Assembly: GCF_000011345.1 (NCBI RefSeq)
Contig: NC_004113.1
Location: forward strand, 2,399,501-2,463,500
Reading direction: 5' to 3'
From: Thermosynechococcus vestitus BP-1
GTDB lineage: Bacteria > Cyanobacteriota > Cyanobacteriia > Thermosynechococcales > Thermosynechococcaceae
DNA length: 64,000 nt
The notes under the pieces: generated by a model
The model's database searches: none
What the model was told of the DNA's origin: nothing
The model's input: the letters and a program-made list of their open reading frames with translations, nothing else
Program-made: the position numbers and the translations under genes
Shown: one piece after another, positions 31,410 to 40,627 of the stretch
Numbering within the stretch: position 1 is the first letter of the stretch
How the letters are laid out: each line of letters opens with the position of its first letter

Positions 31410-33131
31410 TTAGTACTGTGCTAAGCGATACCAGTTGCTAGCTTCTGTCGTTCGTGCCACAACAATTGAGGCATTGGCATACTCACCACCCAAGGCTTCC
31501 GGCAGGCGATCGGGCACCCGAATTTCAGCGTTGTTGGAACTTGAGCCATTCCATTCCTTGGCCCACACAGCTCCAAAAATATCGGGATCGCTACTGCCGC
31601 CGTTAATCCCCACTTTGGCATCCGGAGCATAGACAAAGAGACTGCCTGCCGTGGCGCCGCCACTGAGGGTAAATGCCTGATCCGTCCTAGCATTGCTGGG
31701 ATCTGGGGGATTGCCATAAATCCGTAGGCGATCCGGTGTGCCTATCTGACTGGGAAGACCCATATTGGCATCAGTGCCACAGGTGGAACTATCGGAGTCA
31801 CAGATATTTTGAATCCCTGCTTGACCGCTGAGGGTGATATTACCGCTGACATAGAGACGAATTGGATAGTTAGTGGTATTGAACTGCAGGGTTTCACTTC
31901 CCTGAAGGTCGATATCATCAATGCGATAGGCATAATAGACCTTTTCAGGGTTCACGATTTTTCCCCCGGGTTGTAGGGGATCGGGGATGAAGAAGGGAAT
32001 ACTGGAGTTAGGATCGACGTAGGGATAATCACCCGGCCGCGGAAAGCTGGGGGTCATTGTATTACCGTTAATATCTGGACTGTCTTGAGGGCCTTGCTTG
32101 CCTTGACCTCGAGTGGGAAAGTTGTTGTAGGCGCCTTGACTGTAGTACCCCCCCGCCTTTCCCAGGGCTGCCTGAAAGTCATTGAGTTGATCAAGGGGTA
32201 ACCAAGGCGGAGGCGAACTCAAGGGAACATTACCAAGTACGGAGGAGCCATTCACTGGAGCAGGAGGAGTAGGCAAGGGCGGTAGGTCAATTTTATTGAT
32301 AGCGATCGTTCCCTCAATAATTGAGTTATTGAGCGCTCCCACGGCCCTACGCAGTCCCTCTAGGGTCGGCTGGCCATTGCTACACTCCGTTGGAGGGACA
32401 ATACACTTTGCAGGATTGGTGCAGATCACATTGCCACTCACCGTGCCAAAGACATCATTATTGCCGAGGTCAATACTTTCTGCCAAGAGTCCAGGGAAGT
32501 TGGCAGGGACGCTGCGATCCGTAATCATCATCTTTTGCAAGATGAAGGCATTGGCGGGTGAGTCATTGGCCAAGCGGCCTTCAATCAACAGGTGCCCTGT
32601 TTGCGTTGGCGCGTCGTAGAGATAGGAAAGAATGCGGTAATTGCCCTGCACAGGGGTGCCAATTGTGCCGCTGAGGACCAGCGTATTCAGATTGTCAAGG
32701 GTAAAGCAAGGGGGGGCATCGGAACCTAGGCTTTGCGCTGTCCATGCATTGACAGAGGGAACAGCTAGACCGCTGGTATTGGGCTGACCAATTTTCGTCG
32801 CATCTGTTGAACGATCGATGAGGTAGGGTCTGGGGGGGTTAAAGTTGAGGTTGGTGGCGGGGTTGTAGGTACGGCGCAGCAGAACCTGATAGTTGCCATT
32901 GAGTAAGCCAAGGGTACGTGCCATGCCCCCTTCGGCTACGGCAAAGGCCTGCTGGGTTTGTTTTTGCAGGCTAGCAGTGCTGACATCGAGTTGCGATCGC
33001 GACAGGAGTGTCAGGGCAACCACGATCATGATCAGCCCCATACCCAAGACCAAGGGCAGTGTAAATCCCCGCTGCCAATGCCCCAGGGGGGGATAGCGAC
33101 GTTTTGGTGAGCGTATCCGTTTCTTCATCAT
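31410..33131 (-). CDS. HpsA-like large pilin-related protein
   Basis: The N-terminus RGFTLPLVLGMGLIMIVVALTLLSRSQ is the PilX/HpsA-type class III signal with Pro instead of Glu5. This is typical of HpsA, which is needed for hormogonium polysaccharide and motility in Nostoc. The body of about 540 residues is rich in Asn, Gly, Ser and Pro, with a late NITLSGQAGIQNICD beta-type region. I chose ATG 33131 because AGAGGA precedes it. The frame is open to 33155. It is the first gene of the pseudopilin operon, with a long upstream region carrying direct repeats. Confidence 0.7.
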   Translation of the reverse strand: MMKKRIRSPKRRYPPLGHWQRGFTLPLVLGMGLIMIVVALTLLSRSQLDVSTASLQKQTQQAFAVAEGGMARTLGLLNGNYQVLLRRTYNPATNLNFNPPRPYLIDRSTDATKIGQPNTSGLAVPSVNAWTAQSLGSDAPPCFTLDNLNTLVLSGTIGTPVQGNYRILSYLYDAPTQTGHLLIEGRLANDSPANAFILQKMMITDRSVPANFPGLLAESIDLGNNDVFGTVSGNVICTNPAKCIVPPTECSNGQPTLEGLRRAVGALNNSIIEGTIAINKIDLPPLPTPPAPVNGSSVLGNVPLSSPPPWLPLDQLNDFQAALGKAGGYYSQGAYNNFPTRGQGKQGPQDSPDINGNTMTPSFPRPGDYPYVDPNSSIPFFIPDPLQPGGKIVNPEKVYYAYRIDDIDLQGSETLQFNTTNYPIRLYVSGNITLSGQAGIQNICDSDSSTCGTDANMGLPSQIGTPDRLRIYGNPPDPSNARTDQAFTLSGGATAGSLFVYAPDAKVGINGGSSDPDIFGAVWAKEWNGSSSNNAEIRVPDRLPEALGGEYANASIVVARTTEASNWYRLAQY

Positions 33132-33520
33132 TGGCTTGTTTCCTCTTGCTCCCACCTTTGCTGTATCAATACTCTATCAATATATGTTGACTAACATTAC
33201 CAGAACTCTGTTGACTACCAAAACTGAGTTGCTGCTGATGCTAGGTTGACTAGCCCTCCATTTCTTGGGTTTTATATACAGTTGATATAATTATAATTGC
33301 AGACTTGACAAAAGCGATCTTCTCTTGGTCACATCTATCTTCTATTCCTTATTACACTTTCCCCCAGAAAGCCAGATTTCAAGAGTCTTGGAGTACGAAG
33401 TGGCGAATCTCTCGCTGAGGGGCAAGTCCACGCCTTATCCAGTTGATCCACACTTGCCTTCAGTGTAAACAAACTTACTTAAATATATCTTGAATATATC
33501 TTGCATAAAGGAGCAATCTC
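33132..33520. promoter_or_regulatory. Divergent promoter region between the pseudopilin operon and the NCS2 permease gene
   Basis: This 389-bp A+T-rich interval has no gene. It holds three direct copies of GTTGACTA at 33186, 33210 and 33245. It also holds two direct copies of ATATATCTTG at 33483 and 33494, 11 bp apart, just before the permease gene. An A+T-rich block (GATATAATTATAATT near 33284-33298) is a possible promoter core. The repeats may be regulator sites. Confidence 0.5.
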
Positions 33521-34867
33521 TTGAGGGGACGCTGGTACTCACGGTTTAGGGCTTGGTTCAATTTGCAGCTGGCACACACTTCCCTCTTTAGCGAGGCACT
33601 GGCGGCTCTAACCACATTTCTAACGATGGCCTACATCTTGCCTGTCAATGCGCAAATTCTTTCCAATGCAATTTTTCTCGAGCAACCCCAGGATTTGCAG
33701 GCGGAGTTGGTGATTGCAACGGCAATATCCGCGGCAGTGGGCAGTATCCTCATGGGGATTTGGGCGAATTACCCGATTGCCTTAGCTCCCGGCATGGGCA
33801 TCAATGCTTTTTTTGCTTTTGCGGTGGTGGGGCAGATGGGGTTGCCTTGGCCAGTGGCGTTGAGTGCTGTACTCCTGGAGGGCATTGTGTTTGTGCTCCT
33901 GACCCTCACGGGGGTGCGATCGCTGATTGTGAGGATGATTCCTCTGTCTTTAAAGGTGGCGATCGCTGCCGGGGTCGGGCTATTTATCGCCTACATTGGC
34001 CTTGGCAATGCTGGCATTATCATTGCGGATGCAGCTACAAAAACAAAACTCACCACCTTTCACACATGGCCCCCCATCCTCGCTGCCCTTGGGATTCTTT
34101 TGACGGCCTTTCTCTGTGCCAAGGAGGTGCGGGGGGCAATTTTTTGGGGGGTGATGATCACTGCCTTCGCTGCATGGCTAGTGGGGGCTGCCCCTTGGCC
34201 AACGGGTTTCCTCCAATGGCCCCAATGGCCCTCTCATCTCTTTGGTCAAGCCTTAGTGGGCTTTCGAGAATTGCAACCGCAGCAGGTGGGGTCTTTTCTC
34301 TTGGTGACGCTGGTTCTGCTTTTTACCGATATATTCGACACCGTAGGCACCCTTTCAGCGGTGGGGGTACAGGCGGGGCTTCTCAATCAGCAAGGGCATT
34401 TTCCCCGCGCCTTGGGAGCTTTTATGGCGGATGCAGTGGGGACAATTGTTGGCGCCCTCTTTGGCACTTCCACGGTGGTCACCTATATTGAATCGGCAGC
34501 GGGCATTGCTGTGGGTGGACGGACGGGTCTAACGGCCCTGATGGTGGGGGGCTTGTTCTTGCTCTCACTACTGTTTTTGCCGATTACGACGGCTATTCCC
34601 AGTTTTGCCACGGCACCGGCGTTGGTCCTGGTGGGTGTTTTTATGGCGCGATCGCTCCCCGAGATTCCTTGGTCTGATCTGACGGAGGCGATCCCCGCCT
34701 TTTTGGTGATGTTAGTGATGCCCCTGAGCTACTCCATCAGTGAGGGGCTAGGGGTGGGATTTATTAGCTATCCAATCGTCAAACTGGCGGCAGGGAAAGG
34801 CAGAGAAGTTCACCCTGCCCTCTGGGGATTGGCGGTGATCTTTGTTGCCCACTACTTTTGGCGTTAG
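33521..34867 (+). CDS. NCS2 family purine permease (guanine/hypoxanthine, AzgA/PbuG type)
   Basis: This proton-coupled nucleobase transporter in the cytoplasmic membrane has 448 residues and about 12-14 hydrophobic segments. Family motifs are LTTFLTMAYILPVNAQIL near the N-terminus, ALAPGMGINAFFAF, and DIFDTVGTL with FGTSTVVTYIESAAGIAVGG in the second half. It starts with TTG 33521, supported by AAGGAG at 33508-33513, seven bases upstream. It is 50 bp upstream of apt on the same strand, so uptake and salvage of purines are probably co-expressed. Confidence 0.9.
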   Translation: MRGRWYSRFRAWFNLQLAHTSLFSEALAALTTFLTMAYILPVNAQILSNAIFLEQPQDLQAELVIATAISAAVGSILMGIWANYPIALAPGMGINAFFAFAVVGQMGLPWPVALSAVLLEGIVFVLLTLTGVRSLIVRMIPLSLKVAIAAGVGLFIAYIGLGNAGIIIADAATKTKLTTFHTWPPILAALGILLTAFLCAKEVRGAIFWGVMITAFAAWLVGAAPWPTGFLQWPQWPSHLFGQALVGFRELQPQQVGSFLLVTLVLLFTDIFDTVGTLSAVGVQAGLLNQQGHFPRALGAFMADAVGTIVGALFGTSTVVTYIESAAGIAVGGRTGLTALMVGGLFLLSLLFLPITTAIPSFATAPALVLVGVFMARSLPEIPWSDLTEAIPAFLVMLVMPLSYSISEGLGVGFISYPIVKLAAGKGREVHPALWGLAVIFVAHYFWR

Positions 34868-34916
34868 ACAGGATCTGAGATAGGATGCTTCTGAACTGAT
34901 TGGAAATACATTACCT

Positions 34917-35429
34917 ATGGATCTCAAATCCCTGATTCGCGATGTCCCAGACTTCCCTAAGCCGGGCATTCTGTTTCGGGATTTAACAACACTGCTGCAA
35001 AATCAGGCGGGGCTGCGCTACGTCATTGATCAACTGGTAGAGAAACACGCCAATGCTGGCATTGACTATGTGGCTGGCATTGAGTCCCGCGGCTTTATTT
35101 TTGGCGCTCCCTTGGCCTACCGTCTGGGAGCAGGCTTCATCCCTCTGCGCAAACCCGGTAAGCTCTGTGCTCCTGTCTATGCGGTGGAGTATGAACTTGA
35201 ATATGGGCGCGATCGCTTGGAAATGCACCAGGATGCCATTGAACCGGGGCGGCGAGTGCTCATTGTCGATGACTTAATTGCCACAGGGGGCACAGCGGCA
35301 GCGGCGGCGGGCCTGATTCAAAAAGCGCAAGCTGAACTCTATGGCTTTGCTTTTATTGTCGAGCTGACGGACTTGGCGGGCCGGCAAAAGCTTCCCGACG
35401 TGCCGATTACCACTCTTGTCACTTATTAA
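34917..35429 (+). CDS. apt: Adenine phosphoribosyltransferase
   Basis: Apt joins adenine to PRPP to give AMP. The family N-terminus [33 protein letters not shown] and the PRPP loop [14 protein letters not shown] are all present. Its 170 residues are standard. It follows the NCS2 permease by 49 bp on the same strand, giving a compact purine uptake/salvage pair. Confidence 0.96.
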   Translation: MDLKSLIRDVPDFPKPGILFRDLTTLLQNQAGLRYVIDQLVEKHANAGIDYVAGIESRGFIFGAPLAYRLGAGFIPLRKPGKLCAPVYAVEYELEYGRDRLEMHQDAIEPGRRVLIVDDLIATGGTAAAAAGLIQKAQAELYGFAFIVELTDLAGRQKLPDVPITTLVTY

Positions 35430-35451
35430 GTATGACTTAAAGTGTGACTTA
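35428..35451 (+). repeat. Two tandem 12-mers after apt
   Basis: AAGTATGACTTA (35428-35439) is followed directly by AAGTGTGACTTA (35440-35451), with a partial third copy after that. The tract starts at the apt stop codon and lies in the convergent gap before the phospholipase D-like gene. No function is apparent. Confidence 0.6.
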
Positions 35452-35489
35452 GGTAAGTGTGCTTTGTTCAGCGTGATTTATTGAGGCCG

Positions 35490-37187
35490 TTACCACGTCA
35501 CGCGATCGCGCAAGCGTTCCAGGAGCTTCGGCCCAACACCAGGGACAGCATCTAAATCTGCCAAGGATTGAAAGGGCTTGTGCTCGCGGGCACGGATAAT
35601 TTCAGCCGCTAGTTTTGATCCGACGCCCGGTAGGGTCTCCAGTTCAGCAGCAGTCGCTGTGTTCAAATTGACCCGTGAGGTAGGCGTGGGGGCACGATTT
35701 GCGGAAGCGGGGGCAACTCGGGTGGCAATAGGACCGCCACAGGTGGTCAGCTGTTGCTGGATGCGATCGCGAACGTATTGCGGCAGACCTAAACGACTAT
35801 TGCTATAGAGCCGCTCAAACTCCCGTTCGTAGTGGGCTGCTACCGTGGGATGCTCAATCACCAGCAAAAATTCATCGTTACCGCGATTGGCCGCCTCTGA
35901 CCAGTTGTGGGAACCCACAATCACCGTGCGATCGTCAACAACGCCGTACTTATGGTGCAGCTTATCCCCCTCTGGGAGTAGGGGAGTCCCCACCGTTTGC
36001 AAGGGGTTTGGCCACGGGCGGTTAGCGGCTTCGTAGTAACAGTTACCTTGACGGGCTTGGGTGGTATTGGCCATCGCCACTCCCATCATATCGAGGGCTT
36101 CGCTAAAGTCACGGTAGATAAATCCCCGATCAATGAGGGCACGAATTTTCACCCCTTGGTTATGGCGTTCCTCTAAAACGTTGGACAGTTCCTGATCCGA
36201 GAAGACAAAGAGCGCCATATCAATTTTTTGGCGAGCCTGGCCGAGTATTTGACCAATTAACCCATTCGTGGAGGTCACCCAGGGTTGCGATCGCGGGGTC
36301 GGCGAAAAGCGCACCGTGACCATGGCATCGCCCACAGCCACCCGTTGGGGGGGACGCACTGGCTTTTTGACCCCAAAGCGACTGTTGGGCTGACCACCGG
36401 GACCATCCCCCCACATCATATTAAATTCCTCGGTAAATAGGCGTGCCACGGCGGGGCTATCAATCACGACAAGGGAGTTGGCATTGCCACGGGTATCCGG
36501 TCGTCCCAAGTCACCGTGGACATCACTGAGGGTAAAGTTTGCCGTCGTTGCAATCACTTGGCGATTGTCAATCACAATAAACTTGTGGTGCATGAGCATG
36601 CTGCCCTTGGAGCCATCGGCAGTGTCATCAATCCAAGGAATCTTCGCCTCGTTGAGAATTGTCTGCACATCGCGATCGCTGAGCTCAGCAGCACTGAGTT
36701 GGCCATCGCCGTTGGTATCCACAAGCGCTTTCCAGTCGTTATAGCGCTCTCGCATCCTTGGATCCATGGCTCTGACTTGAGCTGCAGTGTATTTTGCCCA
36801 AGGGGCAGTGTAGGTATTCTCCATGACCAGCCGTACCCGTACGCCTGCCTGCTGCCGTGTTGCCAGAGCCTTGGCTAGATTCGGAAGGCGAAACTCCTGC
36901 ACCGCCACATCAATGCTCTTTTGTGCCTTGGCAATCTGCTCAATCATAATTGCCTCAAGGTCTTCCCCTTCACGGGTATAGGGGCGATAGGGTTCTTGGT
37001 AACTGTGGGCTGGGGAGTGATTCATGTGTACCTTAATCTGCGGATGTTGAGGCAGCGGCTTTAGGGAAGGGCGGATAATCGGGTGCGATCGCAATTGGGT
37101 AAACACCACTGCGGCAATTAACAGCCCCAGGACAAACAACAGTAGATACACACCATGTCGCCGCCATTTCAGCTTTTGCCAAAACAT
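35490..37187 (-). CDS. Membrane-anchored phospholipase D-like nuclease with EF-hand loop and ComEA-type HhH domain
   Basis: The order of parts is as follows. A single N-terminal membrane helix (about 12-31) is followed by a PLD half with HHKFIVIDN (HKD, about 200). Before that HKD lies the sequence DTNGDGQLSAAE, a canonical EF-hand calcium loop. The second PLD half has LHHKYGVVDD (about 410) and NWSEAANRGNDE. The last 70 residues are a ComEA-like helix-hairpin-helix (NLNTATAAELETLPGVGS, VPGVGPKLLERL). Two HKD motifs make one active site, so a phosphodiesterase is likely. The HhH suggests DNA as substrate or ligand and the anchor a periplasmic location. A role in DNA uptake or nutrient scavenging is inference. 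Confidence 0.85.
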   Translation of the reverse strand: MFWQKLKWRRHGVYLLLFVLGLLIAAVVFTQLRSHPIIRPSLKPLPQHPQIKVHMNHSPAHSYQEPYRPYTREGEDLEAIMIEQIAKAQKSIDVAVQEFRLPNLAKALATRQQAGVRVRLVMENTYTAPWAKYTAAQVRAMDPRMRERYNDWKALVDTNGDGQLSAAELSDRDVQTILNEAKIPWIDDTADGSKGSMLMHHKFIVIDNRQVIATTANFTLSDVHGDLGRPDTRGNANSLVVIDSPAVARLFTEEFNMMWGDGPGGQPNSRFGVKKPVRPPQRVAVGDAMVTVRFSPTPRSQPWVTSTNGLIGQILGQARQKIDMALFVFSDQELSNVLEERHNQGVKIRALIDRGFIYRDFSEALDMMGVAMANTTQARQGNCYYEAANRPWPNPLQTVGTPLLPEGDKLHHKYGVVDDRTVIVGSHNWSEAANRGNDEFLLVIEHPTVAAHYEREFERLYSNSRLGLPQYVRDRIQQQLTTCGGPIATRVAPASANRAPTPTSRVNLNTATAAELETLPGVGSKLAAEIIRAREHKPFQSLADLDAVPGVGPKLLERLRDRVTW

Positions 37188-37306
37188 GCTAACTTCCCCA
37201 ATCCCTGTCCCAATTCTAGGGCCCTGTTTTTCGCCTCAAGGTGTTCTGCGCTGCATCGGCCAAAGGCGCTTGGGTAGGATAGAGGCGATGCGTTGACTGG
37301 CCTGCC

Positions 37307-38554
37307 ATGATCACGGTGCTGGTGTTAAATGCTGGCTCTAGTAGCCTCAAAGCCTCTTTGTATCGGTTAGCACCTGAAATAGGGGCAACAGCTGTTCGGC
37401 CCCCTGCTCCCCTTTGGCAAGGCCTCCTCGATTGGGGACAAAACCCGACGGTGGCCCGTCTTAAGGTAACAACTGCCAACCAGCACTACGAAGCCAACTT
37501 AACTCACCCAGAGGGGGGGATCGCAGGCCTACGGGACTGGCTCAAAAGCCTCCTAGACACCCTCACCAGTGGCCAGACAAAACTCCTAGAAAACCTTGCA
37601 GAAATTACGATCATCGGTCACCGCGTTGTCCATGGCGGCAGCCGTTACCAAGCACCGGTGCGAGTGGACGCGCAGGTGAAAGCAGCGATTAGCGAATTGA
37701 GTGAATATGCGCCGCTCCATAATCCAGCCAACCTGCTGGGGATGGAATTAATGGCTGACATTTGTCCTCAAACGCCCCAAGTAGCCGTGTTTGATACCGC
37801 TTTCCATGCCCAACTGCCAGCAGTGGCACGCACCTACGCCATTCCCTATGAACTAACAACGGCTGGTATTCAACGCTATGGCTTCCACGGCATTAGTCAT
37901 CAATACGTCAGTGAGCGGGCCGCGACCCTGTTGCAGCGTCCCCTAGCCGAGTTGCACCTGATCACCTGCCATCTCGGCAATGGGTGTTCCCTGACTGCAG
38001 TCAAAGGGGGAGTTTCCGTGGAAACCACCATGGGCTTTACCCCTACAGCGGGAGTGATGATGGGGACGCGCTGTGGTGACATTGATCCGGGAATTTTGCT
38101 CTATCTGCTGCGGCGTGGTTGGACGGTTGCAGAACTGGATCGGCTGGTGAATCGGCAATCCGGACTGTTGGGCGTCTCTGGCGTGAGTAATGATTTGCGG
38201 CAGATTTTGGCCGCCATTGACCAAGGAAATCCCCAAGCCCAGTTGGCCTATGACTGTTTTATCTATTCCCTACAGCGGGGCATTGCCAGTCTCTTGCCAG
38301 CTCTTGGGCGTCTCGATGGGTTGGTCTTCACGGCAGGAATTGGTGAAAATGCCCCAGGTGTGCGCCGCGATATTTGCCGAGGGCTCGGTTGGCTGGGAAT
38401 TGAGTTAGATAGCACAGCTAACGAAAAGGGTCAAGGAGATCGTAACATTGCGCTGCCTACTGCTCCCGTGTCAGTTCTCGTGGTTCAGACCCAAGAGGAT
38501 TGGGCGATCGCCCGCGCCTGTGGGCAACTTTTATCGCTTCCCATCAGCAGCTAG
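37307..38554 (+). CDS. ackA: Acetate kinase
   Basis: AckA interconverts acetyl phosphate plus ADP with acetate plus ATP. It has VLVLNAGSSSLKASLY at the N-terminus, GHRVVHGGSRY, DTAFHAQLP, YGFHGISHQYVS, and FTAGIGENAPGVR near the C-terminus, all conserved in the family. Its 415 residues are slightly longer than average owing to an insertion near residues 30-45. No pta is adjacent. Confidence 0.95.
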   Translation: MITVLVLNAGSSSLKASLYRLAPEIGATAVRPPAPLWQGLLDWGQNPTVARLKVTTANQHYEANLTHPEGGIAGLRDWLKSLLDTLTSGQTKLLENLAEITIIGHRVVHGGSRYQAPVRVDAQVKAAISELSEYAPLHNPANLLGMELMADICPQTPQVAVFDTAFHAQLPAVARTYAIPYELTTAGIQRYGFHGISHQYVSERAATLLQRPLAELHLITCHLGNGCSLTAVKGGVSVETTMGFTPTAGVMMGTRCGDIDPGILLYLLRRGWTVAELDRLVNRQSGLLGVSGVSNDLRQILAAIDQGNPQAQLAYDCFIYSLQRGIASLLPALGRLDGLVFTAGIGENAPGVRRDICRGLGWLGIELDSTANEKGQGDRNIALPTAPVSVLVVQTQEDWAIARACGQLLSLPISS

Positions 38555-38822
38555 CGTTTTTTCTGAGCATTTTTGTCTTTCCTAGTAGGCAATAGGGATC
38601 TTGCAGATTCCCACAGGTTTGCCCTTTACTTTTTTATACTTTTGGATGAAGACACTTTGCAAACCATACCAACCCATTGAAAAGACGCGATCCCCATTGG
38701 TTATGATCGCCTTAGCAACAGCGGCACTTGCATAACCCCCTCGGGTGCAGCGCTGCTCTGTTGTGAAACCCTTATCCTTGACTCTTCACGTCATTTCGTT
38801 CATGGACACTTGACCATTACGG
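38555..38822. promoter_or_regulatory. Region upstream of pilMNOQ
   Basis: This 268-bp region has no gene. TTGAAA (38677-38682) and TATGAT (38702-38707) are 19 bp apart, a possible but wide-spaced sigma-70 promoter. No other structure is seen. Confidence 0.35.
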
Positions 38823-39914
38823 GTGGGTGATCTTGTGCTGGGAAACCTATTTGCAAAACCAAAGCAAGGCTTGGGGATTGAACTCACCCCAGAGCGGGTC
38901 AATATCGTACAGATTCAGCGACAAAAGCAGGGCCTGAAAATGACGGCCATGGCCTCCGTACCCTTGGCTGAAGGCGCCATTGAAGAAGGCCGCATCATTG
39001 ACACCACCGCCGTTGCCGATGCCATCCGTCAAGGGATTGAGGATAAGCGCATTAAACAAAAAGAGGTGATCAGTGCCATTCCCATGAATGAAGCCGTGAT
39101 TCGCCTGATTCGCCTGCCTGCTGAACTACCGGACTACGAATTGCGGGAAGTGGTTCTCATGCAGGAAGCCCCCCTCTACCTTCCCTTTCCCCGCGAAGAA
39201 GCCGACGTCGATTATCAAAAGCTGGGAACCTCCGTTGATGAGGATGGCATTGAGCGAGTGGAAATCCTGCTGGTGGGTACCCCCCGCGAGGTAACCGACG
39301 CCTACGTCAATGCCTTTACCCAAGCTGGTTTACAACTGACCGCCCTTGAAGTCACTAACTTTGCCCTCATGCGTACGCTGCGGGATTCGCTACAGCAGTT
39401 TGTGGGGGAAGCAGCAGCAATTATTGATATTGGCGATGAAGGCACAGAAATTAGCATCGTCAAGGATGGCATTCCCCAGTTCAACCGCAAAGTGCCCATT
39501 GGTAAAGAACGGATGCAAGAAGCGATTAGCCGCGCCATGAACTTGCCGCCTTCGATGGGCGTTGACCTCATTGAGAATCTGACTGTTCCCCTAGAGCCAA
39601 TGGATGTAACGGGGGCACTCAACCCCAGTGGTGCCGCTATTTTGCGCGTGCTCTCCGATCTCGCGGATGAAATCCGCCGTTCCATTGACTTTTACCTGAA
39701 CCAGGGGGAGAGTTTAGAGGTCTCACAGTTGCTGCTTGCAGGTCCGGGTGCTAGTCTTGGTCAAGTGGATGAGTTTTTTAGTCAGCGGCTCAACTATGCC
39801 ACCACGTTAGTTGACCCCATTAGTTTGCTGGGACTGCAAACCCCTGAAGAGATTCCCCTCGAAAAACGCCCTGCCCTCGGCACGGTGATTGGTCTTGGTC
39901 TGCGTGGCGCTTAG
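38823..39914 (+). CDS. pilM: Type IV pilus inner-membrane platform protein PilM
   Basis: PilM is an actin-like cytoplasmic protein that binds the PilN N-terminus. It has the ASKHA-type nucleotide site (GIELTPERVNIVQI at the N-terminus, AAIIDIGDEGTEISIV in the middle) and the family segment RLIRLPAEL. Its 363 residues are normal. The frame opens with GTG 38823; GTG 38835 is an alternative. It is followed after 11 bases by pilN. Confidence 0.93.
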   Translation: MGDLVLGNLFAKPKQGLGIELTPERVNIVQIQRQKQGLKMTAMASVPLAEGAIEEGRIIDTTAVADAIRQGIEDKRIKQKEVISAIPMNEAVIRLIRLPAELPDYELREVVLMQEAPLYLPFPREEADVDYQKLGTSVDEDGIERVEILLVGTPREVTDAYVNAFTQAGLQLTALEVTNFALMRTLRDSLQQFVGEAAAIIDIGDEGTEISIVKDGIPQFNRKVPIGKERMQEAISRAMNLPPSMGVDLIENLTVPLEPMDVTGALNPSGAAILRVLSDLADEIRRSIDFYLNQGESLEVSQLLLAGPGASLGQVDEFFSQRLNYATTLVDPISLLGLQTPEEIPLEKRPALGTVIGLGLRGA

Positions 39915-39925
39915 GAGCATGCCCT

Positions 39926-40627
39926 ATGTACTCAATTGAGATTAACCTCCTTAAAGAACGTCCCGAAGTGGGGGGGATGGCTGCTACGACAACCACAGCG
40001 GCAGGAATGAGTAATGTGCCGATAATTATTGGTGGTATCGCTGCCCTCTTCTTTGTGGGTCTAGCTCTCCTTGGCTCGGTGGGTGCCAACCTCTGGCTGC
40101 AGGAACTGGCGAATAAGCAAAAAACCATTCAAGATCGCCTTGCTGCAATTTCGCCGGATTTGCAACGTTTGGATCAAATTAAAAAAGAGCAAGAGCAAAT
40201 TACGGCCGAAACCAAAGCCCTTGCCACCGTCTTTAATCAGATCAAACCTTGGTCAGCGGTGATGCGCAGTATGGCCACTCAAACACCAGTAGGGGTACAA
40301 ATTCGCAAAATTACCCAAGGGGGAGCCACCTCGCCAGAGTTAACGATTGAGGGCACAGCTACTTCCTTTGATGCGGTGAATGATTTTATACTACTGCTGC
40401 AAAATCGCTCTACCTTCTTTGATGGCAAAGCGACTCGATTGATCAAGGCTGAGCGCTCCACGGCAGACAACAAAGAAGAGAACATAACAACTGTTTCCTT
40501 TAGTGTTAAGACCGCGATCGCCAGCCTGCCGGCGTCGGAACTCCTTGAGCAACTTGCCGCCAATGGTGTTCAAGGACTGGTGGCGCGCATTCAATTTCTC
40601 AAAGCAACAGGAGTGGTACAGCAATGA
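39926..40627 (+). CDS. pilN: Type IV pilus assembly protein PilN
   Basis: This bitopic membrane protein has a conserved cytoplasmic N-terminus (SIEINLLKERPE, the PilM-binding INLL motif). A membrane helix lies near residues 32-55, followed by a periplasmic coiled coil and ferredoxin-like domain. It ends with a four-base ATGA overlap with pilO. The cyanobacterial version carries a Thr/Ala-rich linker before the membrane helix. Confidence 0.93.
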   Translation: MYSIEINLLKERPEVGGMAATTTTAAGMSNVPIIIGGIAALFFVGLALLGSVGANLWLQELANKQKTIQDRLAAISPDLQRLDQIKKEQEQITAETKALATVFNQIKPWSAVMRSMATQTPVGVQIRKITQGGATSPELTIEGTATSFDAVNDFILLLQNRSTFFDGKATRLIKAERSTADNKEENITTVSFSVKTAIASLPASELLEQLAANGVQGLVARIQFLKATGVVQQ

